From Firmicutes bacterium HGW-Firmicutes-10 (GTDB taxonomy: Bacteria; Bacillota_I; Bacilli_A; Erysipelotrichales; Erysipelotrichaceae): a stretch of DNA of 5,448 nucleotides. The DNA is taken from the NCBI GenBank assembly GCA_002841605.1, contig PHAF01000126.1, positions 1 through 5,448 on the forward strand. The letters are read 5' to 3'. A program made the translations under genes and the position numbers. The notes beneath the pieces were generated by a model. That model saw only the letters and a program-made list of their open reading frames with translations, ran no database searches and had not been told where the DNA came from. Shown one piece after another: positions 4,553 through 5,448 of this stretch (the stretch's first letter is position 1; each line of letters starts with the position of its first letter).

Positions 4553-5448
4553 CTATACTAAGCCAAAGGAAGCCAGAATTAGTGCAGTAATCAATCCAAT
4601 GAACGGAACGATACAGGTAGCCAAGAATATCCCAGGATACCCTTCACGATATTTTAGACCTGCTACCATTAAGAATGTTACGTTTGGTCCAGCATGAGGC
4701 AGTGAGTCAAGTACGCCTGCCCCCATTGCAGCTATACGGTGAAAAACTTCAGGATGGATCCCGCGAGCAAGAAATACTTCAGCGAATGTGTTCATGAAAA
4801 TCGTAATCCCTGCCGATGATGATCCTGTTATACCTGCAATAATATTGACAGCAATCGCTGTAGTGAAAATTACTGGTAAATTCAGACTTAAAGCAAAGTT
4901 AACAAATGATTGGAATGCCGGAGCACCTTTGACAGCCCCACCCAAACCAACAACTGCGGCCGTATTCATTAATGCATTTACACTTCCTGAACCACTTGCT
5001 GATAAAGTTTCTTTGAAATCGCTGATTCTTTTGTAATGTAGTGCATATCCTACGACGATCCCAGCAAATAAACCTATAATTACGGTAAATATTGCCGGTA
5101 AACCGATCTTTAAAAATCTTTCTCCTAGAATTACCCCGACAGTTACAGCCAACGGAGTGACAGATAAAGCAAAGCTTGGTAATTTTTTATACTCTTCATC
5201 GGTAAGTTCTGCAACATTGTCATTAGCCGCAGCAACAAATCGTTCGCCCTTTTTCTTCAAGCTGTTAGCATAAAGGTTAAATAAATACATTCCTGATAGA
5301 AACATTACAAAGGCAGAAATCAAACCAATTGTTGGTGCAGCTGTAACAGTTGTTCCTAAAAATGATGTAGGAATTACGTTGGTCAATGCCGGCGATCCCG
5401 GTAAAGCTGTCATAGCATAAGAACCTGCACCAAGCATGACTACACCTG
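4553..5448 (-). CDS. GntP-family permease, N-terminus outside the window
   Basis: The C-terminal 298 codons of a second GntP-type permease are visible. The frame is open to the right edge, and about 140 residues are missing by comparison with its neighbour. The ATG at 5437 is internal, since the preceding codons continue the frame and it falls just before a conserved motif. That motif, LPGSPALTNVIPT, begins at 5404. TGSSSAGITIFM lies in the second half and DSLPHAG at 4688-4708, closer to the usual GntP form than the matching NTPHSG of the other gene. A charged cytoplasmic loop (LKKKGERFVAAANDNVAELTDEEYKK, written here only to mark its basic-acidic nature in part: KKKGERF and DEEYKK) separates two membrane blocks. 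The role is import of a hydroxy or sugar acid, substrate unknown. It is upstream of the complete GntP gene and likely shares a transcript. Confidence 0.9.
   Translation of the reverse strand, partial: GVVMLGAGSYAMTALPGSPALTNVIPTSFLGTTVTAAPTIGLISAFVMFLSGMYLFNLYANSLKKKGERFVAAANDNVAELTDEEYKKLPSFALSVTPLAVTVGVILGERFLKIGLPAIFTVIIGLFAGIVVGYALHYKRISDFKETLSASGSGSVNALMNTAAVVGLGGAVKGAPAFQSFVNFALSLNLPVIFTTAIAVNIIAGITGSSSAGITIFMNTFAEVFLARGIHPEVFHRIAAMGAGVLDSLPHAGPNVTFLMVAGLKYREGYPGIFLATCIVPFIGLITALILASFGLV

Overview
The window looks like chromosomal DNA of a low-GC Gram-positive bacterium (Bacillota). The sequence is AT-rich, most starts carry strong AGGAGG or GAGGG Shine-Dalgarno (SD) sites, promoters are sigma-A-like, and terminators are compact. 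No gene here fixes the genus. Every supported gene lies on the minus strand, so transcription runs from high to low coordinates. I saw no tRNA, rRNA, CRISPR array, insertion sequence or phage gene.

Right part (3011-5448): two neighbouring but divergent GntP-family permeases. The upstream one (4553-5448) loses its N-terminus at the window edge and the downstream one (3155-4459) is complete. A 16-bp perfect hairpin sits between them. The second gene is followed by an untranslated stretch of about 110 nt and a 10-bp stem terminator.

Middle (946-2990): a probable five-gene unit. A promoter at 2962-2990 precedes msrB (methionine-R-sulfoxide reductase), an SRPBCC-fold small protein, a 97-residue membrane protein, and a tandem pair of roughly 95-residue membrane proteins that are 59/94 identical. 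The first three are tightly packed (18 and 6 nt apart). A second promoter at 1680-1708, covered by an inverted repeat that looks like an operator, lies before the duplicated pair. A GAAA-loop terminator at 946-967 closes the unit. The pair could therefore be made on a long transcript with msrB or on a short one of its own.

Left part (1-859): an OFA-type major facilitator transporter, cut by the left edge, with its own promoter and a palindrome over the -10 region.

The most interesting non-coding signal is the leader of the first duplicated membrane gene (1646-1705). A hairpin there would mask the SD site in read-through RNA. RNA started at the local promoter should lack one arm of the masking stem. 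I found no clear new enzymatic or defence system. The membrane-protein cassette attached to msrB is the least explained part.
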